From positions 6,846,317-6,910,316 of the forward strand of contig NZ_KB217478.1 of assembly GCF_000331305.1 (NCBI RefSeq): DNA of 64,000 bases. Reading direction: 5' to 3'. Source of the DNA: Calothrix sp. PCC 7103. Lineage in GTDB: Bacteria > Cyanobacteriota > Cyanobacteriia > Cyanobacteriales > Nostocaceae. The position numbers and the translations under genes were made by a program. Below, in pieces: positions 1 to 8,663 of this stretch. A model generated the notes under the pieces. It saw only the letters and a list, made by a program, of their open reading frames with translations. It made no database searches and had not been told where the DNA came from. Position 1 is the first letter of the stretch, and each line of letters opens with the position of its first letter.

Positions 1-231
1 GCGTAAAATTTGTTCAGAATCTTCAATAGTAATATAACGAGATAAAGGAATCCCTAACAAACTGATGGATTCTTGTCGGTGAATAAGTAAAATCACCCGG
101 CTTTTACGTTCTTGCTGGAACTTTTGTAACGAACTGAAACGACGATACTCTGTTTGGCGCCGTTGCCAGATCGGTTGCAGCGAGGAGAGCAAAAGAAAAA
201 TCCAGAATAAATCACCGATACCGAAGCCCAT
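1..231 (-). CDS. SDH-type membrane-anchored serine protease, N-terminal part
   Basis: The 77 codons seen run from an ATG at 231 off the left edge. The protein starts with one hydrophobic segment (about residues 4-19, FGIGDLFWIFLLLSSL), then a basic stretch rich in Gln and Arg (WQRRQ, FQQERKSR) and the run VILLIHRQESISLLGIPLSR. This resembles the N-terminus of cyanobacterial serine dehydrogenase proteinases (SDH_protease family, ClpP/crotonase fold), membrane-anchored SppA-like enzymes. The catalytic Ser/Lys region lies outside the window, so activity cannot be judged. The family call rests on recalled similarity of this conserved N-terminus. Confidence 0.7.
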   Translation of the reverse strand, partial: MGFGIGDLFWIFLLLSSLQPIWQRRQTEYRRFSSLQKFQQERKSRVILLIHRQESISLLGIPLSRYITIEDSEQILR

Positions 232-344
232 AATTATTAATCTTGGTTAAAAAATAGTAGTTGCCGCAATTTATTGTCACAATTTTTGGCTAACCACATT
301 TCTACCTAAAGAGTTAAACTTTGTATTTTCCGACAAATCATCCG

Positions 345-2189
345 TTACATCCGTTGCCAGTCTTTGTTACGCCAAATTTTAATAGTGTCGTCGTCACTCG
401 CACTAACAAGAGTCCGTCCATCGGGGCTAAAAGCAACAGTCCTAATGTAATTATTATGACCACTTAAAGTACAAATCTCCGTTTCAGTACTTACATGCCA
501 AAGTTTAATCGTTTTATCCCAACTACCACTAGCAAGGATTTGCATATCTTGACTGAGTGCAACAGATGAAACAGCACCTTGGTGTCCTGTAAACGTTTTC
601 AACATTCTGCCTGTAACACCGTGCCAAAATTTAATCGTCTTATCGCTGCTAGCACTAATAAGAGTTTCACCAGTTGCATCAAAAGTCAGACTGTTTACAA
701 AAAACGAATGACCTACCAATGTACGTATTTCTCGACCAGTACTAACTTGCCATAACTTAATACTACAATCGGCGCCTGATGACGCGATACACTGACCATC
801 GGGGCTAAAAGCTACAGATAGCACCGCATCAGTATGACCCAAAAAAGTGTTAATAACATCACCTGTACTAATAAGGATAAGTTTGATGCTACAGTCTGAA
901 CTTCCACTTGCTAAGTACTTCCCATTGGGACTAAAAGCAAGAGAATTTACCCAATTAGTATGAGTGTTTAAAGTACGTATATTCTTACCAGTATTTAAAA
1001 ACCACAGTTTAATAGTATTATCCCAACCACCACTAGCAAGTATTTGCCCATCTGGACTAATAGCTACTGTCCAAACTGAGTCACTATGTCCAGCAAACCA
1101 GCGTCCAAAATTGCGGATATTACGACCTGTAGATAAATTCCACAGCTTTATATTATTGTCACCACTACCACTTACAATCAATTTTCCATCAGAACTAATT
1201 GCCACAGCATGAACCATACCCGCATGTCCTTTAATAGTACGGGTGCATTGCCATGTAAACTGAGGTGTAATTGGTGGTTTGGATGATTTAAGTATGATTT
1301 TGGGTGGAGGTGTTGCTGGTGATATTGTATTGGATAAGTGTATATCCTCAACATCTATAGAACTGGCAAAACTAGATAAAAGTGATAACCATTCTTTTAC
1401 AGATTGAGGACGATACTGGGGTTGCATTGCCATTGCTTGCATAATAGCCCGGTCAACACTAGTACTGATATTCGGATTAAAATGACTTGGTGGTAAAAGT
1501 GGTGTATTACGGTTACGTTCGTCAGCACTAGTGGGTACAACACCAGTTAATAAAGTGTATAACGTCGCAGCTAAACCATAAACATCAATATACTCGCCAC
1601 GTGGCGCCTCAAGTTGATATTGTTCAGGAGGTGCAAACCCTGGAGTTCGATAGACAGTGTGACGCTGTACAACACCAGGTATAAATTCTCTAGAAATGCC
1701 AAAATCAATTAATACAGCTTCTGGTTTACCCGCACGAATGATAATATTGCGCGGTTTAATATCTCGATGTAGCAAACCTTTTTGATGAATAACAGTTAAT
1801 GCATCTCCAATTTGCTGAGTGTATAAAAGCGCTTCTTTCTCTGATAATATACCTTGTTCTCTTAACCGCTTGCCTAAATCATCACCTTCGATATACTCCA
1901 TGACGATACAAGGTAATTCATACTCATCAAAAATATTTTCAATTTGCACAATATGAGGGTGACGACACACTGCAAGACGCACCCCTTCCGAGCGAAAATC
2001 TTGCCGTAATTTATCGCGGTGAACTTTCCATGTACGATTATTAAGAACTTCCTCTTTCAGAGTTTTGATTACTCGTAGTTCTGACGTTTGGTTCCTCGCT
2101 AGGTAAGTTATACCTATTCCTCCTTCACCAAGTTTCGATTCAATAATATAGCGTCCACCAAATAACGATTTTCCTCGGTTCCAATCCAT
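345..2189 (-). CDS. Serine/threonine protein kinase with C-terminal WD40 propeller
   Basis: Hanks-type kinase in the N-terminal half: glycine loop GEGGIGITYLA, catalytic loop HRDIKPRN, DFG and the APPEQ activation-segment motif are all present, so it should be active. A Pro-rich linker leads to seven WD40 repeats, each with GH...D.TIKLW-type signatures (GHAGMV, GHSDSV, THTNWV, GHTDAV, GHSFFV, GHQGAV, GHNNYI), enough for one seven-bladed propeller. No membrane segment, so probably cytosolic with the propeller as docking platform. The open frame extends to a TTG at 2234, but the ATG at 2189 (MDWNRGKSLFGGRY) matches the usual start of cyanobacterial kinases and is preferred. It is divergent from the haem sensor at 2385, and a second kinase lies beyond that. 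Substrates are unknown. Confidence 0.93.
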   Translation of the reverse strand: MDWNRGKSLFGGRYIIESKLGEGGIGITYLARNQTSELRVIKTLKEEVLNNRTWKVHRDKLRQDFRSEGVRLAVCRHPHIVQIENIFDEYELPCIVMEYIEGDDLGKRLREQGILSEKEALLYTQQIGDALTVIHQKGLLHRDIKPRNIIIRAGKPEAVLIDFGISREFIPGVVQRHTVYRTPGFAPPEQYQLEAPRGEYIDVYGLAATLYTLLTGVVPTSADERNRNTPLLPPSHFNPNISTSVDRAIMQAMAMQPQYRPQSVKEWLSLLSSFASSIDVEDIHLSNTISPATPPPKIILKSSKPPITPQFTWQCTRTIKGHAGMVHAVAISSDGKLIVSGSGDNNIKLWNLSTGRNIRNFGRWFAGHSDSVWTVAISPDGQILASGGWDNTIKLWFLNTGKNIRTLNTHTNWVNSLAFSPNGKYLASGSSDCSIKLILISTGDVINTFLGHTDAVLSVAFSPDGQCIASSGADCSIKLWQVSTGREIRTLVGHSFFVNSLTFDATGETLISASSDKTIKFWHGVTGRMLKTFTGHQGAVSSVALSQDMQILASGSWDKTIKLWHVSTETEICTLSGHNNYIRTVAFSPDGRTLVSASDDDTIKIWRNKDWQRM

Positions 2190-2318
2190 TTTATCTGATA
2201 AAAAAGCTTGATTTTTCGTATTATTGCCTAACAAACTTGCTTTATTCTCTACTTAAATATTTATTGACTTTCAGAACTGTTATTAACATACATAAACTTA
2301 AAATATCCTCAGATAATG

Positions 2319-2342
2319 TTTACCAATATCATCATTGGTAAA
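2319..2342. promoter_or_regulatory. Inverted repeat in a divergent promoter region
   Basis: TTTACCAAT-N6-ATTGGTAAA, a perfect 9-bp inverted repeat, sits 43-66 bp upstream of the ATG at 2385 and about 130 bp upstream of the divergent kinase start. Position and symmetry fit a dimeric repressor or activator site. It does not match the NtcA (GTA-N8-TAC) spacing. The binding protein is unknown. Confidence 0.35.
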
Positions 2343-2384
2343 TTTATATTGTTATATTTTTGAAAGGGTTAAATTAGTAAAAAT

Positions 2385-3293
2385 ATGTTCAAAAATCTAT
2401 ATTTGAAACAAAAGTTTACAGTATTGCTAATTGTGATATTAGTATTTGGTTTGGGTATAAGTGGATTTACATTGTCTTCTCTACTGCGGCAAAATGCTAA
2501 AAATGACATTGCTTCTACTGGTTTAATGTTAATGGAAGCAATGACTTCAGTACGTAAATATACAAGTACTCAAGTTAATCCGGAATTAGTAGACAAATTA
2601 GATACAAAATTTTTACCGCAGTCTGTACCTGGTTATTCCGCGCGTGAAGTATTTGAGATATTGCGAGGAAAACAAGATTATCGAGACTTTTTCTATAAAG
2701 AAGCAACATTAAACCCTACTAATTTGCGTGATAAAGCAGATAGCTTTGAAACAAATTTAGTTAACCAATTTCGTAATGATAGAGCATTAAAACAACTAAG
2801 TGGTTTTCGTGCAGTTTCAGGTAGAGATATATATTATATAGCCCGCCCCTTATCAGTTTCTGAACCTAGCTGTTTACAGTGTCACTCGACTCCAGATGTT
2901 GCTCCTAAAAGTCAGATTGAGCGTTACGGTAGTGCCAACGGTTTCAACTGGCAATTAAATGAAATAATCGGCGCCCAAGTTATATCGGCACCTGCAAGTA
3001 AAGTTATAGACAAAGCCAACAAATCATCGTTTGTAATTATTGGTCTAGTCTCAGGTGTTTTTATTGCAGTAATATTACTTGTAAACATGTTCTTAAATAA
3101 CCAAGTAATACGCCCACTCAAACGTATAACCCGCGTCGCCGAAGAAGTCAGTACAGGGCATATGGATGTAGAATTTGAGCAATATTCAAACGACGAAATT
3201 GGTAACTTAGCCAAAGCATTTAGACGAATGCAGTTGAGCTTAGAAATGGCTATGCGACGTCTAAAAAAATCACACGGTAACACAAGGAGTTAA
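2385..3293 (+). CDS. Membrane sensor with c-type haem domain (DUF3365/Tll0287-like) and HAMP
   Basis: The protein has an N-terminal membrane segment (about residues 11-33), an extracytoplasmic domain containing a c-type haem motif CLQCH (Cys163, Cys166, His167), a second membrane segment (about 213-237) and a HAMP domain (about 238-290, RPLKRITRVAEEV ... DEIGNLAKAFRRM), after which it stops. The ectodomain matches the DUF3365/Tll0287-like family, in which a haem is covalently bound in the periplasm or lumen. No output kinase, cyclase or methyl-accepting domain is present, so the HAMP must act on a separate partner or be a remnant. It is convergent with the kinase at 3343 and divergent from the WD40 kinase, which makes those kinases candidate partners; this is inference from position only. 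Confidence 0.85.
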   Translation: MFKNLYLKQKFTVLLIVILVFGLGISGFTLSSLLRQNAKNDIASTGLMLMEAMTSVRKYTSTQVNPELVDKLDTKFLPQSVPGYSAREVFEILRGKQDYRDFFYKEATLNPTNLRDKADSFETNLVNQFRNDRALKQLSGFRAVSGRDIYYIARPLSVSEPSCLQCHSTPDVAPKSQIERYGSANGFNWQLNEIIGAQVISAPASKVIDKANKSSFVIIGLVSGVFIAVILLVNMFLNNQVIRPLKRITRVAEEVSTGHMDVEFEQYSNDEIGNLAKAFRRMQLSLEMAMRRLKKSHGNTRS

Positions 3294-3303
3294 AAGTGCG
3301 CTC

Positions 3304-3335
3304 GTGCTGAGTAAACTTTTAACTATACTCAGCAC
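3304..3335. terminator. Bidirectional hairpin terminator
   Basis: GTGCTGAGTA (3304-3313) pairs perfectly with TACTCAGCAC (3326-3335) and is flanked by short A and T runs. It lies in the 49-bp gap between the convergent haem-sensor and kinase genes. Confidence 0.6.
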
Positions 3336-3342
3336 TTTCCAC

Positions 3343-4677
3343 TCATCCCAATAGTTTACGTGAAAATTCAATAGCATCGCGCGAATCAGTAATTTCTCTA
3401 GAAAGAAGCTGAATAAAATGATAGTGGGAAATATCTGGATTTTCTGCTAGTACTTCTTCAATAATTAAATTAGCCATTGGACCAATATAATAAGCTAAAC
3501 AAAGCTCACAACGCTCAATAAATTCTACGTCTAGTGATGGTAATCGAGTTATATAATTTTTATTCTCATTCTCGTTAAAATTATTTTGTGCGTTATTTGA
3601 AGTATTAGAAGTATTACCAATTGTACTACTAAATGTACTATATAATGTATTATCTGATTGGATACTAATTAATGGCCGTTGCCACGATGTATTAGGTATT
3701 TGTGGAGGTAACTGGACAGATAAATTATCAGACAATGTATCATACTTAGGTAACAAACTATATGGTAGGTTAATCTCGGTTTTTGGTAGATTGTTAGATA
3801 GTGGCGCCTCTAGTTGTTCTAAGTGTTGAATAACTTCAGATGCTGACTGGTAGCGGTTTTTAGGAATATCAATCAGCATTTTATTCAGAATTTGTGCAAA
3901 ACCATCGCGAACATTAGCGTAAAATCGCCATTTCCACTCTAAAGAGTATTGATCCATTAAAAACGATGGGTCACGTCCTGTTAATAACACAACTGCTGTA
4001 ACACCCAAAGCATATAAATCGCTACTAGGTGAACACATCCCGATACTAATTTGCTCGCGTGGTGCATATCCGACTTTTCCGACTAATGACATTTTGCCAA
4101 CAAAAGTTACCTGTTCGCCGTTACTGCTGTCATTAAAGTCGGCAATTTGTTTACCCACCCCAAAATCGATTAATACGGGTAAATCTTTTCCTGAAGGCAA
4201 CATGATATTATCGGGGGAAATATCACGATGAATAATATTATGTTCGTGTATATACTCAAGTATAGGTAATAATTTATTCAACCACTCGATAACTTCATTC
4301 TCAGTAAAAACTTTATCTTGCTGCTGCCGTTCGCGCAATAAAGCCGAATAAGTCTTACCATCAACGTATTCTTGCACCAAAAATAATCTGCCTTCTCCTT
4401 CAAAACACGCCAAAAAGCGGGGAATTTGTGGGTGTTCGAGTTGGTGCAAAATTTTGGCTTCGCGTTTAAATAAATTTCGACACTTTTCTATACCGCTTTC
4501 ACCCGTACCAATAGGGGCAAACTCTTTGAGAACACAAGCTTCATTGAAACGACGGGTATCAAAAGCTAAATAAGTTCTGCCAAGTCCTCCTTGTCCGAGT
4601 AGCTTTTGAATTATGTAACGATTATCAATTAATGTTCCAGCAGCTATTTCTGAACCTGCTAAGGGGAACTCAGACAT
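3343..4677 (-). CDS. Serine/threonine protein kinase
   Basis: Hanks-type kinase domain in about the first 300 residues: glycine loop GQGGLGRTYLA, VLKEF with the ATP-binding Lys, catalytic loop HRDISPDN (Ser in place of the usual Lys after HRD, as in several cyanobacterial kinases) and DFG. A low-complexity Asn/Ser-rich linker follows, then a C-terminal helical module of about 65 residues (SLDVEFIERCELCLAYYIGP onward) of a kind seen at the end of other cyanobacterial signalling proteins. The frame is open to 4716, but ATG 4677 has AGGAGT at ideal spacing and is chosen. It follows the PhnD-like gene by 55 bp on the same strand with a hairpin between them, so the two may be cotranscribed. Confidence 0.9.
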   Translation of the reverse strand: MSEFPLAGSEIAAGTLIDNRYIIQKLLGQGGLGRTYLAFDTRRFNEACVLKEFAPIGTGESGIEKCRNLFKREAKILHQLEHPQIPRFLACFEGEGRLFLVQEYVDGKTYSALLRERQQQDKVFTENEVIEWLNKLLPILEYIHEHNIIHRDISPDNIMLPSGKDLPVLIDFGVGKQIADFNDSSNGEQVTFVGKMSLVGKVGYAPREQISIGMCSPSSDLYALGVTAVVLLTGRDPSFLMDQYSLEWKWRFYANVRDGFAQILNKMLIDIPKNRYQSASEVIQHLEQLEAPLSNNLPKTEINLPYSLLPKYDTLSDNLSVQLPPQIPNTSWQRPLISIQSDNTLYSTFSSTIGNTSNTSNNAQNNFNENENKNYITRLPSLDVEFIERCELCLAYYIGPMANLIIEEVLAENPDISHYHFIQLLSREITDSRDAIEFSRKLLG

Positions 4678-4699
4678 ATGTATTACTCCTGGATGATAG

Positions 4700-4721
4700 G
4701 AGACGTGATTTATCACGTCTC
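4700..4721. repeat. Intercistronic hairpin of the GAGACGT repeat family
   Basis: GAGACGTGAT-TT-ATCACGTCTC is a perfect 10-bp stem between the PhnD-like gene and the ribosome-binding site of the downstream kinase. Related GTAGAGAC/GTCTCTAC hairpins lie at 5821-5848 and 55632-55657, so it belongs to a dispersed family. Here it could attenuate or process the dicistronic message. Confidence 0.55.
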
Positions 4722-4732
4722 TACATTGTTTG

Positions 4733-5632
4733 TTATTTGGTTTTGGTTGATATTATGGGTACTAAGACAACGGGGGTTTGTTTGACTTTTTCCTCGAACG
4801 GTCGGACTTTTTCGATGAGTTTAATAAATTGTTCGTAGTTGGGTATTTTGGCAGTAGGCACATAACCAGCATCTGCGACAATATCAGCAGGCGCCTCACG
4901 CATCGATTTTTGAATTATAGAAAGAAGATTATGGTCGAGATTGGGTGATGCGAGTACAACACCTGCTGGTATCCAACGACTTGTATGTAAAACTCGAAAC
5001 TTGGTTTGTGGAAATTCGCGCACCAAAGTTTCATAATCACTTTTAGATATAGCAATAGCTTCAACAGTGCTATCCCTTAACCAGGTTAGTGCAGCTTTTG
5101 GAGTTGGCGCCAATTTGATTTGTGCTAGTGTCATTCCATACAAGTCGTACAATGGCACATAAAAAGCAGCAGCGGAACCAGGTTTACCTAAAGCAATAAC
5201 TTGATTAGCCAAGTCGCCAATTTTTTGATAAGGTTTATCATCACGAACCAAGATTAAAGAACGCTGCGTGCTAGTAACACCCTCCATTGAAAAAATCGGT
5301 TTATATTGTGACGAAGCAATAGCAATTGCCGCTAGTCCTGGTGGTGCAAAAACGACTTCCCAGGTTTTGCGCTCTACTTGTGCAACTGCTTGTAATTCAT
5401 TGTAAGCAGGCTCAAGTTCGACAATTTTTTTGCTTTTGGTAGCAATATAATCCTTAAATTGTTCATACAAGACGAGCGAATTGGCGCCTTCACCGTAGCT
5501 AACAACACCAATACTGAGCTTATCGATATTCGAGTCGTCATCTGGCACATTTTTAGTTTCGCATCCTACTGCAAATAGTCCAATAATTAGAACTTGCAGC
5601 AGCAGAAAGCGCGATAAACTCATAAATTTCAT
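4733..5632 (-). CDS. PhnD-like periplasmic substrate-binding lipoprotein
   Basis: The N-terminus is a lipoprotein signal (hydrophobic LLLQVLIIGLFAVGC with lipobox FAVGC, Cys24). The body resembles phosphate/phosphite/phosphonate ABC-type binding proteins (PhnD/SsuA/transferrin superfamily): LSIGVVSYGEG near the start of the mature protein, SMEGVTSTQRSLILVRDD and KPGSAAAFYVPL in the lobes. No permease or ATPase gene is adjacent, so it may be an orphan binding protein acting as sensor rather than a transporter. The next gene downstream on the same strand is a Ser/Thr kinase. The ligand cannot be predicted. Confidence 0.8.
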   Translation of the reverse strand: MKFMSLSRFLLLQVLIIGLFAVGCETKNVPDDDSNIDKLSIGVVSYGEGANSLVLYEQFKDYIATKSKKIVELEPAYNELQAVAQVERKTWEVVFAPPGLAAIAIASSQYKPIFSMEGVTSTQRSLILVRDDKPYQKIGDLANQVIALGKPGSAAAFYVPLYDLYGMTLAQIKLAPTPKAALTWLRDSTVEAIAISKSDYETLVREFPQTKFRVLHTSRWIPAGVVLASPNLDHNLLSIIQKSMREAPADIVADAGYVPTAKIPNYEQFIKLIEKVRPFEEKVKQTPVVLVPIISTKTK

Positions 5633-6045
5633 TACAGAGAGTGAGTTATAGCGTGATGATTAATTATTTATTTGAATTAAAGTTGAAATGGAACAGTAAT
5701 TAAATAAATATACTTCGCAATATTTTGTTAAAAAAGTGTTATAAATTACTAATATAATATGTTTTTAATTGTCATTTTTAATTATTTCAATTGTTAATCA
5801 GTAACAAAGATTAAATACCAGTAGAGACCCGATTAATACGGTCTCTACACATGTTGATTTAATTATTTTGGATTATACCTCTGGCTTAATTCCCATTGCT
5901 TGTTAAGGAAAAACTCTGTAGATATATGTACAGTAATTTACCTTCTAATAAACCAAAGCTTGTGTCTGTTTTCAAACTGTACTACTAATTGTACAAAACT
6001 TCAATTTATATCACTGCACAGGCAGGGATACCTGTGCTACAAAAC
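5633..6045. other. Gene-free stretch with two dispersed hairpins
   Basis: This AT-rich spacer holds the promoter side of the PhnD-like gene and the 3' end of radA. It contains GTAGAGAC-N12-GTCTCTAC at 5821-5848 and a CACAGGCA...TACCTGTG-type hairpin at about 6014-6037 just downstream of radA. No coding sequence was seen. Confidence 0.6.
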
Positions 6046-7674
6046 TTAATAATCAGTACTTTCGGCTTCATCGTCGTCATCGGGGGCAAAATCTTCAACG
6101 CTGAGTGATTGTTGAGGAATTGCGGCGATAATAGCGTCGATAACTTTTGCTACTGGTATAATCTCGATATCTAATTCGGGGAATTTTTGCCCTTTTGGGA
6201 CAATTGCGCGTTTAAATCCGAGTTTTGCCGCTTCTTTAAGTCGCATTTCCATTTGCGAGACTGGACGGACTTGTCCACCTAAACCGACTTCACCAATTAG
6301 CACTGTACTCGAATCTACTATTCTGTCTCGGAAACTCGCAACTAAGGCAATGGCAACTCCTAAGTCAACGGCAGGTTCTTCGACATTTAAACCACCTACA
6401 GAAGCTACATAAGAATCTAACTTTGACATTGGAATTCCTACTCGCTTTTCTAATACTGCGAGAATTTGCACTAGACGGTTATAGTCAATACCTGTTGTGG
6501 AACGACGTGGAGATGAGTAACTTGTTGGACTTACCAATGCTTGTAGTTCAACTACAATGGGACGTGTTCCTTCACACGCTACTACTATTGCACTTCCAGG
6601 CGCCGGATCATCGCGGTTTCCTAAAAATAACTCTGATGGGTTGGGTACTTCTCGTAACCCGTTGGCAACCATTTCAAAAATACCAATTTCATGAGTGGCG
6701 CCAAAACGGTTTTTAACGGTTCGTAGTAAACGGTGCGAAGCAAACCTGTCACCTTCAAAGTAAAGTACTGTATCTACAAGGTGTTCTAATACCCTTGGTC
6801 CTGCAATTGCACCTTCTTTTGTTACGTGTCCGACTATCAACATCGTGATATCTTCGTGTTTCGCGACTTTCATTAGTGCTGCTGTACATTCGCGTACCTG
6901 TGCTACTGAACCAGGCGACGATGCTAGACTTGGAAAAAATACCGTTTGAATACTGTCTATTACCGCTAAATCTGGCTTTAAGGAATCAATTTCACGCAAT
7001 ATTTCTTCTAAATCTGTCTCTGGCAAGATGTACAAATCGGCGCCTACTGATTTAGTCGTTTCAATTAAAGGTATTTCTTCTAACTTGATGCTTTTACTCG
7101 CATTTCCGTTTTCACTGCTAATGGTATTACCATTACTATTATCATTCTCCTGTCCTTCTGTTTCTACAGGGTTAGAATCAGGTGCCTCAGTATCGATGCT
7201 TGGTGACACCCCCAAACGTGAAGCACGCAATTTCACCTGTTGTCCAGATTCTTCACCAGAAATATATAGAATACGATAACGCTGTGCGAGTTGATTCGAT
7301 ACCTGTAACAATAGCGTTGATTTACCAATACCTGGGTCTCCACCGATGAGTACCATCGAACCTGGTACTACACCCCCACCTAAAACACGGTCGAGTTCGC
7401 CGTATCCTGAAGGTAAACGTAAAACTTGACGGTCGCTAATTTGGTCGAACCTGAGAGAAGCCCGTGCTTTTGGAGGTTTCTTAGCAGTTTTGCTGGCGCC
7501 TGATTGATTATGCCAGCTACCAACACCCCGACTTGGTGAAGCATCACTGGCAGCTTGGTTAGAAATTTGTTCTTCTAGCGAATTGTAGGTACCGCAACCG
7601 GGACACCGACCGAACCACTGTGGTGATTCACAACCGCATTCGTTGCAAACGTAAATTGTACGAGACTTTGGCAT
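6046..7674 (-). CDS. radA: DNA repair protein RadA (Sms)
   Basis: The order is an N-terminal C4 zinc finger (CNECGCESPQWFGRCPGCG, residues 10-28), a RecA-like ATPase with Walker A GGDPGIGKSTLL, the RadA-specific KNRFG motif (within TVKNRFGATHEIG) and a C-terminal Lon-like domain (LDSYVASVGGLNVEEPAVDL). RadA is a hexameric helicase that promotes branch migration in recombination repair. At 542 residues it is longer than the roughly 450-460 of Escherichia coli; the extra length is a low-complexity Asn/Ser/Glu-rich insert at about residues 160-200, which looks like a disordered loop. It is divergent from rpaB. Confidence 0.97.
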   Translation of the reverse strand: MPKSRTIYVCNECGCESPQWFGRCPGCGTYNSLEEQISNQAASDASPSRGVGSWHNQSGASKTAKKPPKARASLRFDQISDRQVLRLPSGYGELDRVLGGGVVPGSMVLIGGDPGIGKSTLLLQVSNQLAQRYRILYISGEESGQQVKLRASRLGVSPSIDTEAPDSNPVETEGQENDNSNGNTISSENGNASKSIKLEEIPLIETTKSVGADLYILPETDLEEILREIDSLKPDLAVIDSIQTVFFPSLASSPGSVAQVRECTAALMKVAKHEDITMLIVGHVTKEGAIAGPRVLEHLVDTVLYFEGDRFASHRLLRTVKNRFGATHEIGIFEMVANGLREVPNPSELFLGNRDDPAPGSAIVVACEGTRPIVVELQALVSPTSYSSPRRSTTGIDYNRLVQILAVLEKRVGIPMSKLDSYVASVGGLNVEEPAVDLGVAIALVASFRDRIVDSSTVLIGEVGLGGQVRPVSQMEMRLKEAAKLGFKRAIVPKGQKFPELDIEIIPVAKVIDAIIAAIPQQSLSVEDFAPDDDDEAESTDY

Positions 7675-7710
7675 TTTAATTTAGTTAAATAATCTTAATT
7701 TTTCCTTAAG

Positions 7711-7722
7711 TTTTACGTAAAA
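7711..7722. promoter_or_regulatory. 12-bp palindrome in the radA-rpaB divergent region
   Basis: TTTTACGTAAAA is a perfect palindrome 37 bp upstream of the radA start and 119 bp upstream of the rpaB start preferred here. It could be an operator for either gene; no family consensus is matched with confidence. The AT-rich context makes chance occurrence possible. Confidence 0.25.
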
Positions 7723-7841
7723 GTAAAAGCTAGTAATCGCAAGCCTTGTAGGTTTTTACTAACGAATAATAGGAATGATATCTTAATAATATGGTAGTAA
7801 AAATTAATCATGCAAAGTTTAGTTAAGGAGCGTTGAGAAAC

Positions 7842-8570
7842 TTGGAAAGCCATAAAGAAAAAATCCTAGTGGTAGACGATGAGGCTAGCATTCGTCGAAT
7901 ATTGGAAACGCGCCTTTCGATGATTGGCTACGAAGTAGTCACTGCTGGGGATGGAGAAGAAGCTTTAGAAACATTCCGCAAAGCAGAACCCGACTTGGTA
8001 GTTTTGGATGTAATGATGCCAAAATTGGATGGGTATGGGGTTTGCCAAGAATTACGTAAAGAATCAGATGTACCTATCATTATGTTAACAGCCCTAGGAG
8101 ATGTGGCTGACCGCATCACAGGGCTGGAATTAGGTGCTGATGATTACGTAGTCAAACCATTTTCTCCGAAAGAACTCGAAGCTCGAATCAGGTCTGTACT
8201 TCGCCGAGTAGATAAGACAGGAATTTCAGGCATTCCAAGTTCAGGCGTGATTCATGTCAGCACTATAAAAATTGATACAAATAAACGTCAAGTTTATAAA
8301 GGTGATGAGCGCATCAGGTTGACAGGAATGGAATTTAGCTTACTTGAATTACTCGTAAGTCGTTCTGGGGAAGCATTTTCTCGGTCAGAAATTTTGCAAG
8401 AAGTTTGGGGATACACACCTGAGCGTCATGTAGACACCCGTGTAGTAGACGTACATATTTCTCGACTGCGTGCAAAACTCGAAGACGACCCAAGCAACCC
8501 AGAATTAATATTGACAGCACGAGGTACCGGCTACCTTTTTCAACGTATCATCGAACCGGGTGAGGAATAA
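7842..8570 (+). CDS. rpaB: OmpR-type response regulator RpaB
   Basis: Receiver domain with acidic pocket DD (residues 12-13), phospho-acceptor Asp56 (VVLDVMMPKLDGYG) and Lys in DYVVKPFSP, followed by an OmpR/PhoB winged helix (RLTGMEFSLLELLV, RHVDTRVVDVHISRLRAKLE). Near-identity to the very conserved cyanobacterial RpaB (plastid Ycf27) is evident in ASIRRILETRLSMIGYEVVT. RpaB controls high-light and photosynthesis genes and is essential in cyanobacteria studied. The open frame begins at TTG 7833, but AAGGAG ends 2 bp before it. TTG 7842 gives the expected N-terminus (M)ESHKEK and good spacing, so it is preferred; no ATG is available. Confidence 0.95.
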   Translation: MESHKEKILVVDDEASIRRILETRLSMIGYEVVTAGDGEEALETFRKAEPDLVVLDVMMPKLDGYGVCQELRKESDVPIIMLTALGDVADRITGLELGADDYVVKPFSPKELEARIRSVLRRVDKTGISGIPSSGVIHVSTIKIDTNKRQVYKGDERIRLTGMEFSLLELLVSRSGEAFSRSEILQEVWGYTPERHVDTRVVDVHISRLRAKLEDDPSNPELILTARGTGYLFQRIIEPGEE

Positions 8571-8575
8571 GTAGG

Positions 8576-8633
8576 GTGCGTGACGCTATTAAAGATTCTA
8601 AAACAAAATTACTAATTTCGTAGCGTCACGCAC
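8576..8633. repeat. Long-armed hairpin repeat 3' of rpaB
   Basis: GTGCGTGACGCTA (8576-8588) and TAGCGTCACGCAC (8621-8633) form perfect 13-bp arms around an AT-rich 32-nt loop. A diverged partial copy is found at about 43460-43527. It may terminate rpaB; it also looks like a mobile short repeat. Confidence 0.55.
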
Positions 8634-8663
8634 AATCGTAATTAAGAGTTAAGACCAAAAATT

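Noticed and set aside
964-1212. Plus-strand 82-codon frame inside the WD40 region
   Set aside because: Antisense shadow of the WD40 repeats; its internal repetition mirrors theirs.
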